Assembly (NCBI GenBank): GCA_947652115.1
Contig: OX393562.1
Coordinates: forward strand, 3,905,830 to 3,969,829
Source of the DNA: Blastomussa wellsi
Taxonomy: Eukaryota; Cnidaria; Anthozoa; Scleractinia; Plerogyridae
Length of the DNA: 64,000 nt
Direction of reading: 5' to 3'
Shown here: positions 49,091-60,370 of the stretch, piece by piece
Layout: every line of letters begins with the position of its first letter
How positions within the stretch are numbered: position 1 is the first letter of the stretch
The notes under the pieces: model-generated
Seen by the model: the letters and a program-made list of their open reading frames with translations, nothing else
The model's database searches: none
What the model was told of the DNA's origin: nothing
Program-made: the position numbers and the translations under genes

Positions 49091-50935
49091 TGGCCAAAAA
49101 GTGAATTATTTTCTTATAGAAGATTAGGAAACCATCTTCTAGCTGATTTAAAATGGTCATACAACAGCACTGAAGTCACACAATCTCGTTAATGTGAAGA
49201 TTTGGTTATTTATTTTTTCGATGCCGTCAGAATTATGGAAATTGTATGGTGAAGCGAAATATTATTGTATGTCTGTAAGTTATGTTACTCGGAGTATTAA
49301 AATACCTTCATCAAGCTTCCAGTCAGTGATATATTTCGTTTCAACATGCTCCGCTTAAAATATAATACTGAAACAACCGCACCTAAACAGTAACAAAGGA
49401 GTGACTAACTAGGGCTCTAGCCTTTAATAGTCTTCTTCACTTACGATTCTAAAGGACACAAGCTTGATCGGTAAGAAGCGAGGATATCACCACGTGAGTA
49501 AGAGCGTTAACTCGAGGCCAATAATGAAAGGCAGGCAAATGTGCATCCATAACATAAACAGAATTCTCGATAAATTTTTCCTGTAAATGCACAACACCTT
49601 AGGGATAGGTCATTATCTATGTAAAGGGGAGGGGGGGGGGGGGGGGGGGCAATATTTTGGAACGATCACAATTTCTGTTAGCGCCGCCCCCCTCCCCTCC
49701 CCTGCAGGCCACGTAAGTGACCCTCTTCTTTATTCAATATTTACGTCTTACCCCGCCCCCTCACTTCATATCTCCTCTTATGTGCCTTCACACTTCACAC
49801 TTTCACACTTTTTATTTTATTTGTCAAGAAAAGAAATATTATTTATTGTTAAAATGCATATTACATACAATCGACCATAAGATAATTATTAGTTACTTTG
49901 TATAACAATATAATGGAACTGTCTGTGAAAGCAAAATTAACCTCGAGTTATTGGAAAGCTTGGACACTAGTTCTGATGCAGAAAGGCTGGAGCACTTCGT
50001 CAACCAAAACCAAACTTTGAGAGATTTTACAAATTATACCTTCGTGGCGATCACAAATGTAATCACCATGCAAAATATAATTCTCCTCCAGTGATTTGTT
50101 ATGTCATGTTTAATGTTTTTTCCATTTTTTTCTGTAAGGCACTTTATCGGATTGCAATGGTTAACTAACTTTGCAAAATTTAAATAAGCAAAATTCACAT
50201 AGCATTGAAACGAGTAATTTGCAGTATTACAGAAACGGTGACAGGACTATTTCATTGCGTTACATCTGTTCAATATCTTTTCAAAAAAAGAGAAGAAAAA
50301 GAGAAGTAAAAAAATGCAACTGTATGTTAATGCCATTATTGAAAATTTCTTACTTTGTATTTATAAATTATCTTATTTATAAAGTCTTGAATCGAAATTG
50401 TATCATTCTGGAGTTTCCTTTTGTATATATACTAGCACATGAAGAGAAGAGTGTAATTGAGCTTTCTCTTTAAGTTATGCCATGTATTAAGGCCAAATAA
50501 AACCTCTTCCGTTGTAATGATAAAAGAGGAATTATTTGGTTGAGTTGAACCATTGCAACACCTTTGTAAAAAGACAGTTCATTAACGTCTGGTCTATAGA
50601 ATCTGCTTCTCCACAGTAAATACAGTCTCCATCTTCCTTGATCTTGAATCTGAAAAGTTATTTTTTAGTTACAAAAATGCTATGAATTGATTTAAAATGA
50701 AATTCTCGCAATTTGTTTTCTTTAGCGGTTTCGCGCACCATTTGAAAAGTCCGCTTCCAATTGATGTTTTCATAAGTTAGAGATTTTTCGCAACGTTTAG
50801 GCCCGACATGACTGTGCTTATGTGTTTTCTTGATCAAAACCCAATAAAAATTCTTAGCTTTCACTTTTACCAAATCCAAGAAACTGTTTCCATCGATCGA
50901 ATTAAAATCGCATTGAATCGACGTAAAATGTATCA
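49091..50935. other. Intergenic, no gene recognised
   Basis: Apart from the poly-G tract and a TTCACACTTT repeat near 49790-49810, nothing is recognised. The segment ends at the DIRS-like element insertion point. Confidence 0.45.
49625..49649. repeat. Poly-G tract
   Basis: An almost unbroken run of about 24 G with one A. It could form G-quadruplex structure and its length is likely unreliable. A complementary C-rich patch, CCCCCCTCCCCTCCCC, follows near 49687. Confidence 0.9.
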
Positions 50936-50998
50936 TTCTATTCCGTCACCGCACTGAGGGCTCACGTGAGATAGCATTGCGCCTGCGCGAACTCAGTG
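50936..50998. repeat. DIRS left inverted terminal repeat
   Basis: Begins TTCTATTCCGTCACCGC and runs to ACTCAGT. Its reverse complement, with substitutions, is at 55402-55455, and its first 35 bases are also complemented at 55209-55245. Confidence 0.85.
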
Positions 50999-51078
50999 TG
51001 TTGCCGCCTTTGGAGCGAACGGACGTTTGGTTTTTCAACACGCTGAGAATTTTAGTTTTAAGCGATAATTCTCTAAAA

Positions 51079-52182
51079 ATGCCCGAGACCTCGGATAAAT
51101 CTGAGCTTAAGGGCGAGAAAGACAACTTAAAAAGGAAAAGTAGTGGCTCTAGAAGCGAACACATTGAAGCAAATGTTAGAATCATCGAAAGAGATGATGG
51201 CGCCGATGGCGCCAAAACTGACTTACATGGTTTACAAGAGCTGGCCGCTACGCTGAGACAGGGTTTCACCCAGATGTCTCAAGATTTATCCAAGACTATT
51301 GCTGAGTCGTTCAAACAGTTTCAGTCAGACTTTGAAGTACAATATGTTGACACGGAGGAAGAACAGGAGGCAAAATCTGCCGAGAATGACCACGAGGTTA
51401 GCGAAGAGCCCCCCACGAAGAAGAAGCGAGATGACAAAACTACGAGCTTAGAAGAAGCTGTGACAAAGCTGGCTGACTCAGCCGGGGCTCACAAAATGCC
51501 TTCTAATGAAGGAAAATTTGAGGTACTTAACAGCTTGAAACAAGAGCTGAAGAAAGAAGAGACGGGCCCAAGTGTAAACACAGAGCTGGCGAATGTAGTG
51601 AATGCCATGCTCAAAGAAGGGCTGCCTGAAGAGAAACTTCAGGAAAAGTTGAACAAGTATCACAGACCAGAGAACTGTGAATTCTTGACAAAAGTACGAG
51701 TCAATCAACCAGTATGGGACCACCTTACTCCAACAGTCCGGTCCCAAGATGTTAGACTGCAAAAGGTGCAGACATCCATCTTCAAAGGAATGTGCGTGTT
51801 GACAAATATGATCGACAAACTCCTTGAGCACTTGTCGTCCCTCCCAGCGGGAAACGATCTTCTTCAAAAGTCAACAGATGCACTTACATTGTTCGCTAAT
51901 GCAAACAGTGAACTCAATCAAAGACGAAGGGAATTTATTAAACCGGATTTACACGAGGAATACAAACATCTTTGCTCCTCGTTGGTTCCGATCACTGACC
52001 AATTGTTTGGCAATGATCTCCCGAAACAAGTGAAAGAATTGACCGAGGTCAATCGAGTGGGAAAGAAAGTCTCCACACACAGTGGTCGATCAACGAACAA
52101 GCCTGATTATCACAGGCACAACTCTTACGCACATATAGCCGCGGACGCTCAGGAAACCAACATTATAGTAAGCCTTTTTTAG
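51079..52182 (+). CDS. DIRS ORF1, gag-like protein
   Basis: Uninterrupted for 367 codons from the ATG at 51079; the frame is open from 50977, but that extra part lies in the terminal repeat and is less likely to be used. The protein is charged, with K/E-rich segments, a likely coiled coil (LQELAATLRQGFTQMSQDLS region) and a basic cluster, PPTKKKR, that could be a nuclear signal. No zinc knuckle is visible. DIRS elements carry a structural protein at this place; the gag role is by position. The next frame begins 4 bases after its stop. Confidence 0.75.
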   Translation: MPETSDKSELKGEKDNLKRKSSGSRSEHIEANVRIIERDDGADGAKTDLHGLQELAATLRQGFTQMSQDLSKTIAESFKQFQSDFEVQYVDTEEEQEAKSAENDHEVSEEPPTKKKRDDKTTSLEEAVTKLADSAGAHKMPSNEGKFEVLNSLKQELKKEETGPSVNTELANVVNAMLKEGLPEEKLQEKLNKYHRPENCEFLTKVRVNQPVWDHLTPTVRSQDVRLQKVQTSIFKGMCVLTNMIDKLLEHLSSLPAGNDLLQKSTDALTLFANANSELNQRRREFIKPDLHEEYKHLCSSLVPITDQLFGNDLPKQVKELTEVNRVGKKVSTHSGRSTNKPDYHRHNSYAHIAADAQETNIIVSLF

Positions 52183-52186
52183 GCTC

Positions 52187-54342
52187 GTGGAAAAACGACC
52201 ACAAACATCCTCCGAACTACAAGAGGAAGAAGGAGGGGAAGTCAAAATGAATCAGACTGCTAACAACGTTGAGGTACGAAATGTGTTAGAGCAATCTATT
52301 AAAATTACAGGTGGAAGACTGAAACAATTTACCTCTCAGTGGCAATGCATAACCTCAGATCCTTTCATACTTAATAGTGTGAAAAATTATAACATTGAGT
52401 TTGAAAATGGAGAGCCAATGCAGTTTATGCCACCAAAAGAAATAAATTTTACAAAACCAGAGCAGGAGGTCATTGACAATGAAATTGATAAACTGCTGAC
52501 CAAAGGTGTGATTTCAGAAACCACACATTGCCCTGGTGAATATATTTCTACTATATTCGTACGCCCTAAGAAAGATGGAGGGTTTAGATTAATTCTAAAT
52601 TTGAAGAATTTGAATGAACATGTGGAGTATCAACATTTTAAGATGGATACCTTACAATCGGCAATAAGGCTTATGACTCCAAACTGTTATATGGCCTCAG
52701 CAGACCTGCGTGACGCATACTACTCAGTGCCAATCACAAAGATGATCAAAAATATCTGAGGTTTTGCTGGAAAGGTAGATTGTTTCAGTTTACATGTCTA
52801 CCAAATGGTCTGGCTTGTGCACCCCGACTCTTCACAAAAGTCTTTAAGCCAGTGTATGCTACGCTGCGCCAGAAGGGTCACCTAAATGTAGGCTATATTG
52901 ATGACTCTTATTTACAAGGGGAGAGTGTGGAGGACTGCCAAGCCAATATTAATGATACCTGTGACTTATTTTCAACATTGGGTTTTATCCTACATCCTGA
53001 TAAGTCGGTCTTACAGCCAGTTCAAGTCCTTACATTTCTGGGATTTGTCTTGGATTCAGTTAATATGACTGTCTCCTTAACACAGGAAAAAAATCCAGCG
53101 CATAAGGGAAAGATGCAAGAAAATGATGGAGCTGGTTGAGCTCCCAATCCAGGAACTAGCTAGCTTTATAGGGCTTTTAGTGTCAAGTTTTCCTGGGATC
53201 TTATATGGACCACTGTATTATAGACAACTTGAGAGGGATAAAACTACAGCCTTAAGACAAAACTATGGCAATTATAATGCTCAAATGAGATTATCCCAAG
53301 AAAGCTTTTCAGAGATAAAGTGGTGGTATGATAACATACAGACCAATAACTACCCCATATTATTGCCTAATTCAAAGGTTGATGTAATAATTTACACCGA
53401 TGCATCAACTAAAGGATGGGGAGCTGTCAAAGAGACAGAGAAAATAGGAGGTAGATGGTCAGAGGAAGAAGCAAAATATCACATTAATTGTCTGGAGCTG
53501 TTAGCTGCAATTTTTGGACTTAAGGCATTTTGCAAAACTGAGCAAGGCATTCACGTTAAGATTTACTCTGATAACTCTACAACTGTGAACTATATTAATG
53601 CTATGGGAGGTGTACATTCTAGGGAATGTCACACTATTGCTAAAGATATTTGGCAGTGGTGCATAGAAAAACAAATATGGTTAACAGCTGCTCATATCCC
53701 AGGGACAAAAAATGTTGAGGCAGATCGGGAATCACGCGTTTTCTCAGACAACAAGGAATGGATGATAAGATCTGATATTTTCCAACAGATCACAGATATC
53801 TGGGGTAGCCCTCCATAGATCTCTTTGCATCCAGACTAAATCATCAGGTTCCATGCTATGTATCCTGGAAACCTGACCCAGGGGCAGCCTTTATTGATGC
53901 ATTTTCTGTAACATGGGATAAACACTTGTTCTATGCTTTCCCTCCTTTCAGTTTAATTGCAAGGTGCCTACAGAAAATACAAACCGATTGTGCAGAGGGA
54001 TTGATGATAGTTCCAATGTGGCCAACCCAGAGCTGGTATCCCAAACTTCTTTGCATGTTAGTGGCTGTTCCAAGAGTGTTACCACAACAACGAACTGCCT
54101 TACAAATGCCGGGGATGCCACAAGAAGTCCACCCCCTATTCAGGAAAATGGTTCTGATTGCATGCAGATTGTCCGGCAGTCCTATGAGACACAAGGAATT
54201 TCTCAAAAGGCAACCTCCATCATCTTACAGTCCTGGAGGAAAGGAACTACAAAGCAATATTCATCTTACATCAAAAGATGGACTACATATTGTCATAAAA
54301 AACAGATTGATCCAGTTTCTGCCACTGTCCCCCAGGCACTAG
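52187..54342 (+). pseudogene. DIRS reverse transcriptase-RNase H, frame-broken
   Basis: Conserved domains occur in order across three frame changes. RT: FVRPKKDGGFRLI and MASADLRDAYYSV, then FTCLPNGLACAPRLF and the catalytic YIDD (about 52900). RNase H: IYTDASTKGWGA, the LELLA glutamate, IYSDNSTT and AHIPGTKNVEAD. After it comes the DLFASRLNHQ and WPTQSWYP segment typical of DIRS polyproteins. Breaks: a one-base loss near 52735-52745, a one-base gain in an A run near 53090, and a shift near 53810. All catalytic motifs are present, so loss of function is by frame only. The 3' part overlaps the recombinase frame from 53964. Confidence 0.85.
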
Positions 54343-55131
54343 ACTTTTTAGTGGAGCTATTTGAGTCAGGCATCGGTTACAGTGGTATTAACACTGCAAG
54401 GTCTGCTCTGTCCAGTGTCTTAAAGCCTGTGGACGGGATGACTTTTGGAGCACAAGAGAGTGTTAAGAGGTTCTTAAAAGGAGTTTACGAAGCAAGACCC
54501 TCCAACCCAAGATATACTGAGACATGGGATGTGAGCAAGGTTCTGAACTATCTTAAGACAATCTATATTACAGACTGCTCACTGAAGGACCTGACTTTAA
54601 AATTAGTCACTTTAATGTCATTAGTATCAGCTCAACGGGGGCAGACAATTCACTACTTGTCTTTGGAGGACATGGTTGTTTCAGAAACTTCTGTGACTTT
54701 TATTATCTCCAGGCCTATTAAACAGTCTAAGCCAAGGTCGAAACCCACTGTTGTTAAGTTTGTAGCTTACCCGGACAACCCTAACATTTGTGTTGTCACT
54801 ACCTTGAAGGCATATCTTGATCGTACCTTTTCTTTACGTGGAGGTGCACAACAATTGTTTATTAGTCATTACAAGTCATTTAAACCAGTTTCCCGGGACA
54901 CCATCAGTAGATGGGTCAAAGCTGTAATGCAAAAGTCAGGAATTGATGTAAACCTTTTCAAGCCCCACAGTACGAGGGCTGCCCGCAACATCTAAGGCTC
55001 TGTTGAAATCTGTACCATTAGAGCACATCTTATCAGTTGCAGGATGGAGCTCATCTGACACTTTTGCAAAGTTTTATAGCAAGCCTGTTATCAACACAGA
55101 TAGCTTTTCTAACGTTTTGTTACAAGAGTAA
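53964..55131 (+). pseudogene. DIRS tyrosine recombinase, late frameshift
   Basis: Open from 53964 to 54995, with the N-terminal SAM-like DNA-binding region (SYIKRWTTYC) and the catalytic domain. Active-site residues seen: Arg I in SAQRGQT, the HSTR His-x-x-Arg box, and, after a one-base shift near 54985, GWSSSDTFAKFY carrying the last box and the nucleophile Tyr; the shifted frame ends with TAA at 55129-55131. Known: this enzyme integrates a circular DNA copy without target duplication. In the given frame the tyrosine would be lost. Confidence 0.85.
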
Positions 55132-55208
55132 GTTAATAAACTGGTTTTGACCAATATGAGTTGCTTGGTTGGTCATTACTCTGTTCATGTGTGCAGTGGG
55201 CTTTGAAG

Positions 55209-55510
55209 TCTCACGTGAGCCCTCAGTGCGGTGACGGAATAGAATTGGAAAATTAAACGAGACTTACCTGTAAGTTGAAGTTTGATTGAAATTCTATCCG
55301 TCACCAAGCGCTGAGGGATTACGTGCCCTCCCTTTTGAGGCCCTCCCATTTTGCTGGTCAGGGTTTTCTTTCCTCTGCACACATGGCAAGTGCTTTAAAA
55401 ACTGAGTTCGCGCAGGCGCAATGCTATCTCACGTGATCCCTCAGCGCTTGGTGACGGATAGAATTTCAATCAAACTTCAACTTACAGGTAAGTCTCGTTT
55501 AATTTTCCAA
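55209..55510. repeat. DIRS internal complementary region and right inverted repeat
   Basis: 55209-55245 complements the left terminus; 55246-55325 complements the right terminus at 55430-55510 (CTTACCTGTAAGTTGAAG against its complement). The join of the two gives the sequence of a circularised element, TTTTCCAATTCTATTCC when read on the other strand. The right repeat from 55402 mirrors the left repeat. Confidence 0.88.
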
Positions 55511-57191
55511 TTTTCTGCGATCGCTATTAGCTCCCGGGCCCTTATTAGGAAAAGGATTTGGAATTGCACTTTTAACTTGGAAAAAATGAAGAAAATATGT
55601 CCTTTTAAGTTGAAATTAAGATTTAAAATTCCCTTCGCCATCTAAAAGATCCATAACAGTCCTAACTCTTGTTAGTCATTCTTGTAATAAGAAGGGTTTC
55701 CCTCCTATCAATATTTCTTTATTGTTAAACAAAATTGTTTCATGGATATTTCAATCACCATACAAATACTAGAATATCTCTATTGTCCACCATATTTCTT
55801 AAACAGGTGATAAGGCAGAATTTTCCAGTTTAGGTCACCAGTCTAAGAAGTCTAGTTATCCATGCAAGCCTAAATGCCTTAATCAGAGTCTCTTATAAAA
55901 ATAACGACTGCTGACCCCCCTAAACTTCTTTATAAAAATGCCCCCCCCCCCCCTGTCTAGCCAATCTGAAATAGCCTTTACGCCCCTTCTTTCTACCCTC
56001 TACATAACTAATGACCGGTCCCTTAGCACGCGCTCATATTCTTGTATTATTCGCATACGACTGCAAATAACAAACTCCACTTTCAACATGCTACCCTGAA
56101 GAAGTCGGAGAAGGCAGCAATGCTGAAACGTTGGTGAACATAAGCCGAACTTAATAGCGTTTAATAATAACAAAAACTTTAGTTTCACTTGAGCAGGACG
56201 CTACGCAGTATGCAGCAATATTATCAACTAATTTCCTTGAGACTCCTGCAGCTAACCGTCCTGAATTTGCGAGTGTAATAAGCATTAATGGTATATTGCA
56301 ATTCCCGAGTTTTGATTGGTTTAGAGGCCATGGTATATAAGCTCATATACCTTGGAACAAAAATATGACTGGAGTACGCGCCAGCAAGAACAGCCGGAAG
56401 CCCAAATATTTTCATTCTGTGGGTGTTTTTAATAAAATAATTATTCCACTTACGCTTGCTGGATGTGAGATAATTAGAGCCATCTCGGCGCCACCCACCT
56501 CGTGCATTTGCCATCTACCATAATTAGACCTGACTTCTAATTATTTGTGAAAACTAAGAAAATGTAGTGATTAATGATGTGGCGTCATCGATCCTATCAG
56601 GGGATGAACATAAAACAGCTACCCATATATAATTTAAATGCTAATAAACATCGATGCAGATATAGCTGTCAGATATAACTTTACACCTGGCTCCGCTGAA
56701 CCTTTTGAGAACAAAAATTACTAACGACAAAACACCTAAGCTGTTATAATCAATACTAATTATTATTTTCAGTGTTTATTCAGGAAAAAAAGACAATTAT
56801 TGTTCATCGTAACACGTTTCCTGGATGATTGGACATCCTTCATTTCAAGCCATTTGAGATAAAAATTATCTGGAATTTTACATAGTGATGAGAAGGATAT
56901 CAATCTTCCAAATACGGCACAAAAGTGGTCCAGTATGGCACTTTTGCCAATACAGCGCGGAAGAGAGATTAGGAACGTCGATGTTATTGTCAACAATGGT
57001 TATGTTTGAAAAATGCTAACTAAATCTAAATTTGTATTTTTTTTTCAGTCTGAATTTGAATCCTGATCCTCGTGTGTGACAATCATTTCAGTACATGGTG
57101 AAATCGTTTCCTATCTTTGTAGCGTAATAGTCGAATACTCTTCGGCAAAACCAAGGTATCCCTTGCGGCTTTCGCGTATGATTCAATGTCA
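55511..57191. other. Intergenic, repeat fragments only
   Basis: No gene recognised. A C-run of 13 lies near 55940. GAAGAAGTCGGAGAAGGCAG followed by GCTGAAACGTTGG at about 56098-56132 looks like a fragment of a dispersed element; its class is uncertain. Confidence 0.45.
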
Positions 57192-58247
57192 TTAAATTTT
57201 TGACTCTAATCGCCTTAAACTGCATCCAGGGACAGTAATGACTCTCTCTGATCTGGCCTCAGGGTTCTCAAAGCACTCGCAGCCAAGTGACGCAAGCGAG
57301 CGTTTCACCGCCACACGAATTTCGCCAAGACGCCTGCAGTAAACTATTGGATTCAAGGAAGAGTTTAGAAAAACAAGGGTTTGAGCGAATTCTGTTGCCA
57401 GTATTGTAAAAGTATTTGCCTTGTACATGTCTCGAAGAATAAGAAAAACAAAATAAGGAAGATAGCACAGAAAGTGAATGAGACACACGTAAAACATACC
57501 GACGGCAGATTTTACAAAATGTCTTGTATTCCCAAAATTTCGTGTTGTCTGCTTGGGATTTTGCTGATGTTCCTGAATCCTTCTCTGGTGATGCCTGACA
57601 ACTGCAAAAATCTTCACATATACACTAAACGTGACGAAAAGGCACACAGCTATAATAAAAGCGACAGCAAAGAATGTTATATGACTGTTCCAAATAAGAG
57701 TCGTGGAGACAAAAGCTGCAATGATCCACAAAAAGATCAGGACGCCAACAGTTAGATGGATTGTGACAAATTCGCGGTAGCGTAAATGAAGGTGGATGGC
57801 GAGGTATCTGTCGATGCTCACCGCAGTTGTGGTAAGAAACGACACACCACAGACCAAATTGGAAATTATATTAAAGACTTCCATCGCTTTTCGCCATGCC
57901 TGCAGACGATAAGTGAGATAAAACGATTGATAGATGATGTAAAAGGGTTGTACGGTTATTCCAACTGCGAGGTCGCATATGGCAAGGCCAAATAGCAGGA
58001 TATTGGAAGGCGAATGTAGACAAGGATTATTCCATATTGAGTAAATAACCACCATGTTCCCAAATGTTGCCGTGAGAGACAGCGGTGCGTTTAATACACA
58101 GTTGATAATTAATGGTACTCGTCTTTCCGCGAAGTAATCTTCAGTGCTATTGGATTCTGAATCAGAACTGCTGGGAACATTACTGGTATAATTTTCAGTG
58201 AGTGGCAATCCAGCTAAAGCCATATTTCTTCCTTGGCTCAAAAACAC
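57192..58247 (-). CDS. Class A GPCR, adenosine/melanocortin-receptor-like, intronless
   Basis: 351 residues in one exon. Seen: an N-terminal Ser/Asn-rich tail with glycosylation sites (NYTS, NSTE), TM1 FGNMVV, TM2 LAICDL, TM3 end DRYLAI, TM6 CYLP, TM7 NPIVY and a long basic tail with cysteines (CECF) that could be palmitoylated. Neither the TM3 cysteine nor a loop-2 cysteine is in place, as in the relative at 17848-18759, so the standard disulfide is absent. The two share HSPSN in the first loop region, LHLRY-like loop 2, and SSLNP in TM7, which argues for one cnidarian subfamily. The ligand is unknown. The ATG at 58245-58247 may be preceded by use of the internal Met9 as start; the choice is not certain. 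Confidence 0.86.
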   Translation of the reverse strand: MFLSQGRNMALAGLPLTENYTSNVPSSSDSESNSTEDYFAERRVPLIINCVLNAPLSLTATFGNMVVIYSIWNNPCLHSPSNILLFGLAICDLAVGITVQPFYIIYQSFYLTYRLQAWRKAMEVFNIISNLVCGVSFLTTTAVSIDRYLAIHLHLRYREFVTIHLTVGVLIFLWIIAAFVSTTLIWNSHITFFAVAFIIAVCLFVTFSVYVKIFAVVRHHQRRIQEHQQNPKQTTRNFGNTRHFVKSAVGMFYVCLIHFLCYLPYFVFLILRDMYKANTFTILATEFAQTLVFLNSSLNPIVYCRRLGEIRVAVKRSLASLGCECFENPEARSERVITVPGCSLRRLESKI

Positions 58248-59562
58248 GCATTCATAAAATTAGTTAAATCTTCCGTTCAAGATTGCTGACTCGTTTGTTT
58301 ATAACTTATGAGCAGAATTTTAATAATTAACATTTTCATCAGCGCGTTTGTTTTTATTATTCTCAACAGGCTTTCTGTCTCACCTGTCAAAACATCATTC
58401 CAAGCATCATTAGGAGATATAATTTCCTGTTCTCCGATCTGTGAAATAGCACAGCTAAAATTCAAATGACGCCCTCATTCTTGTAAGAGCATCCTAAAAT
58501 TAAAAGCCTAAGTTAAAAACAAGCAGGTACTCTGAAACAGTTTCCGCTGTTAACGACTGACAAACACATGATATTTTTCAGATGCAAACGTTAAAGCCTG
58601 ATTTTCTTAGACTCTAGCAGCAATTATCTGCCATTTTCTTGCATGAGTATAACCATTGTTAAGTTTTGTAGTTCAAACAGGGTTTTTCATGATGCTTAGT
58701 TTTGGCAGTTAAATTTGAGTGGTGTTTTGACGTTTTAATCGAAGAGGGGGCGGGGCTGAGATATTTCCGCTTAATTAATGAAAAAAAAAAAAACAGTTTT
58801 CACTCAAGTGTACATGACATGAAAATATTTTCTTCTTATTTGAAAGGTCTTTCAAAATTCAGAAGAATGGAGTTTTTATTTTTCGAATTTCTTTTTTCCG
58901 GCGATACCCTTAGTGCAGTTGCCATGATAACAGTGTTGCCGCTGGTACTGTCCTAATAAAAACTGAAATTCCCAACTTTTTGCTTAACCCAAGAACAACC
59001 AACCGCAACCAATTCAATGATGGGAATTAAGACAATATTGGAACTATGTCTGTTCCAAGTAGGACCCTTTGTCTCACTTCAGAGGTTGCAAATGGAGAAT
59101 TTTTTTGACAGAGGGAGACTAGAGCTGAAAGAGTTGCTATGGCAACAATACTAAGAGTATCATTTTCATTTGTGGTCACAAGTTTTAAAGAAAACTGCAT
59201 CAATAGTTTTAGAGATATTGTTTATTCAGTATTTTACCATTTTTTAGTTCAAACACTATGACATGATCACTGGTCTTATTTGCATAACAGAAAAATGTCA
59301 ATATCTCTACAACGAAAAAAAGATATTTCAGAAAGATAAACGCTGTAAAATGCCTTTCAAATAATTAAGCAGAAAATATTTTTCATGTCATATACATATG
59401 ATTAATCCTGAATTCGCTTGGTAAACCATGCGGTGGCTAATTCTTTTGTTTGTATATGAAGGGGTAACATTTACCTCCTAGCTTCTTTTGTATTTCTAGC
59501 ACTCTCTGCCCAATAGCTTGTCCACAATTTCGTCTGCCCAGTCACCTGAACTTTCATTAATT
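58248..59562. other. Upstream flank of the minus-strand GPCR, intergenic
   Basis: No gene recognised. The promoter of the receptor should lie in the first part. The rest is AT-rich with weak frames only. Confidence 0.45.
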
Positions 59563-59650
59563 TGGTTTTATCAACTGGGTTGATAATGTGAACTGGCCAC
59601 AGTAAAGAGATTCGAGAGCTGACGTTTCGAGCGTTAGCCCTTCGTCGTAC
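59563..59650 (-). repeat. Dispersed repeat, relative of 12692-12782
   Basis: GGTTTTATCAACTGGGTTG through GACGTTTCGAGCGTTAGCCC is the reverse complement of the segment right of the hairpin at 12643-12738. This is the second copy in the window. Confidence 0.75.
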
Positions 59651-59681
59651 CGAATCAAGGAATTGTGGGTCGTGTGTGGTT

Positions 59682-59871
59682 TATTCTCTACTTGCACAAA
59701 TCCCATAATACACCTCTTTTACCCCCCAAACTTTTGCATAAACATTGTTTGCAATTTCTCCTGGGACATGAAGATGTCCCAAGGGAAATCTAAAACAATG
59801 CCTATGTAAATTTTTTTGGGGGTAGATGCGGTGTATTATGGTATTGTGCAAGTAGAGAATATACAGAAAGA
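59682..59871. mobile_element. Fold-back miniature element
   Basis: TATTCTCTACTTGCACAA at 59682 pairs with TTGTGCAAGTAGAGAATA ending at 59871; CATAATACACC pairs with GGTGTATTATG; the centre GGGACATGAAGATGTCCC pairs with itself. The whole 190 bp can fold as one hairpin. Non-coding. Confidence 0.75.
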
Positions 59872-60077
59872 TGGAGCTTCGCTATTGGTTGGTGCCTGGT
59901 AACGTGAAAACAACGGAATAAATTAGTTGAATGAAAAGCGTTCGTTGATACCGTGAAACCTACCCCATCTTATTTCACTAATATTTGTTTCGGCAGCCAT
60001 AATAAAGGAAATAAAAAGACAATTTTAAAAGTTAAGATTGTCGCCGCCGCTGATTTCCGTTTCGTAAACAGTCGATG

Positions 60078-60370
60078 GGGAGGCGCAGTGGCCTAATGGT
60101 TAGTGCGCTGGACTCTGGATCGGACGGTCCGGGTTCGAGTCCACTGCGTTGTGTTCTTGGGCAAGACACTTTACTCTCACAGTGCCTCTCTTCACCCAGG
60201 TGTATAAATGGATACCGGCGAATTTACTGCTGGGGGGTAACTCTGCGATGGACTAGCATCCCATCCAGGGAGGAGTAGAAATACTCTCTGTTGCTTCATG
60301 CTACAGAAACCGGGATAAGCTCCGGCCTGATGGGTCACTAGGCCCGACTGCAGACTTACCTTACCTTACT
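60078..60370 (+). mobile_element. tRNA-derived SINE with intact target duplications
   Basis: The 293-bp element has a tRNA-like head with an A box (TGGCCTAATGG) and a B box (GGTTCGAGTCC), a body starting TTCTTGGGCAAGACACTTTA, and a short TTACC-repeat tail. It is flanked by a perfect 13-bp duplication, TAAACAGTCGATG, at 60065-60077 and 60371-60383. Known: SINEs are transcribed by RNA polymerase III from these boxes and moved by a LINE partner. The 67-codon frame across it is not a gene. Confidence 0.9.

Larger units (their letters stand above)
50936..55510 (+). mobile_element. DIRS-like tyrosine-recombinase retrotransposon
   Basis: Seen in order: left inverted terminal repeat (about 50936-50998), gag-like ORF, RT/RNase H frames, overlapping tyrosine recombinase frame, internal complementary region (about 55209-55325) and right inverted repeat (about 55402-55510). 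The complementary region reads as the reverse complement of the right end joined to the left end, the arrangement expected of DIRS elements that replicate through a circle. Ends are at ATT (50935-50937 and 55509-55511 region), with no target duplication seen, as known for tyrosine-recombinase elements. Frameshifts make this copy unlikely to be autonomous. Confidence 0.92.

Noticed and set aside
60075..60278. 67-codon frame at the SINE
   Set aside because: It is the tRNA-derived head and body of a SINE with target duplications.
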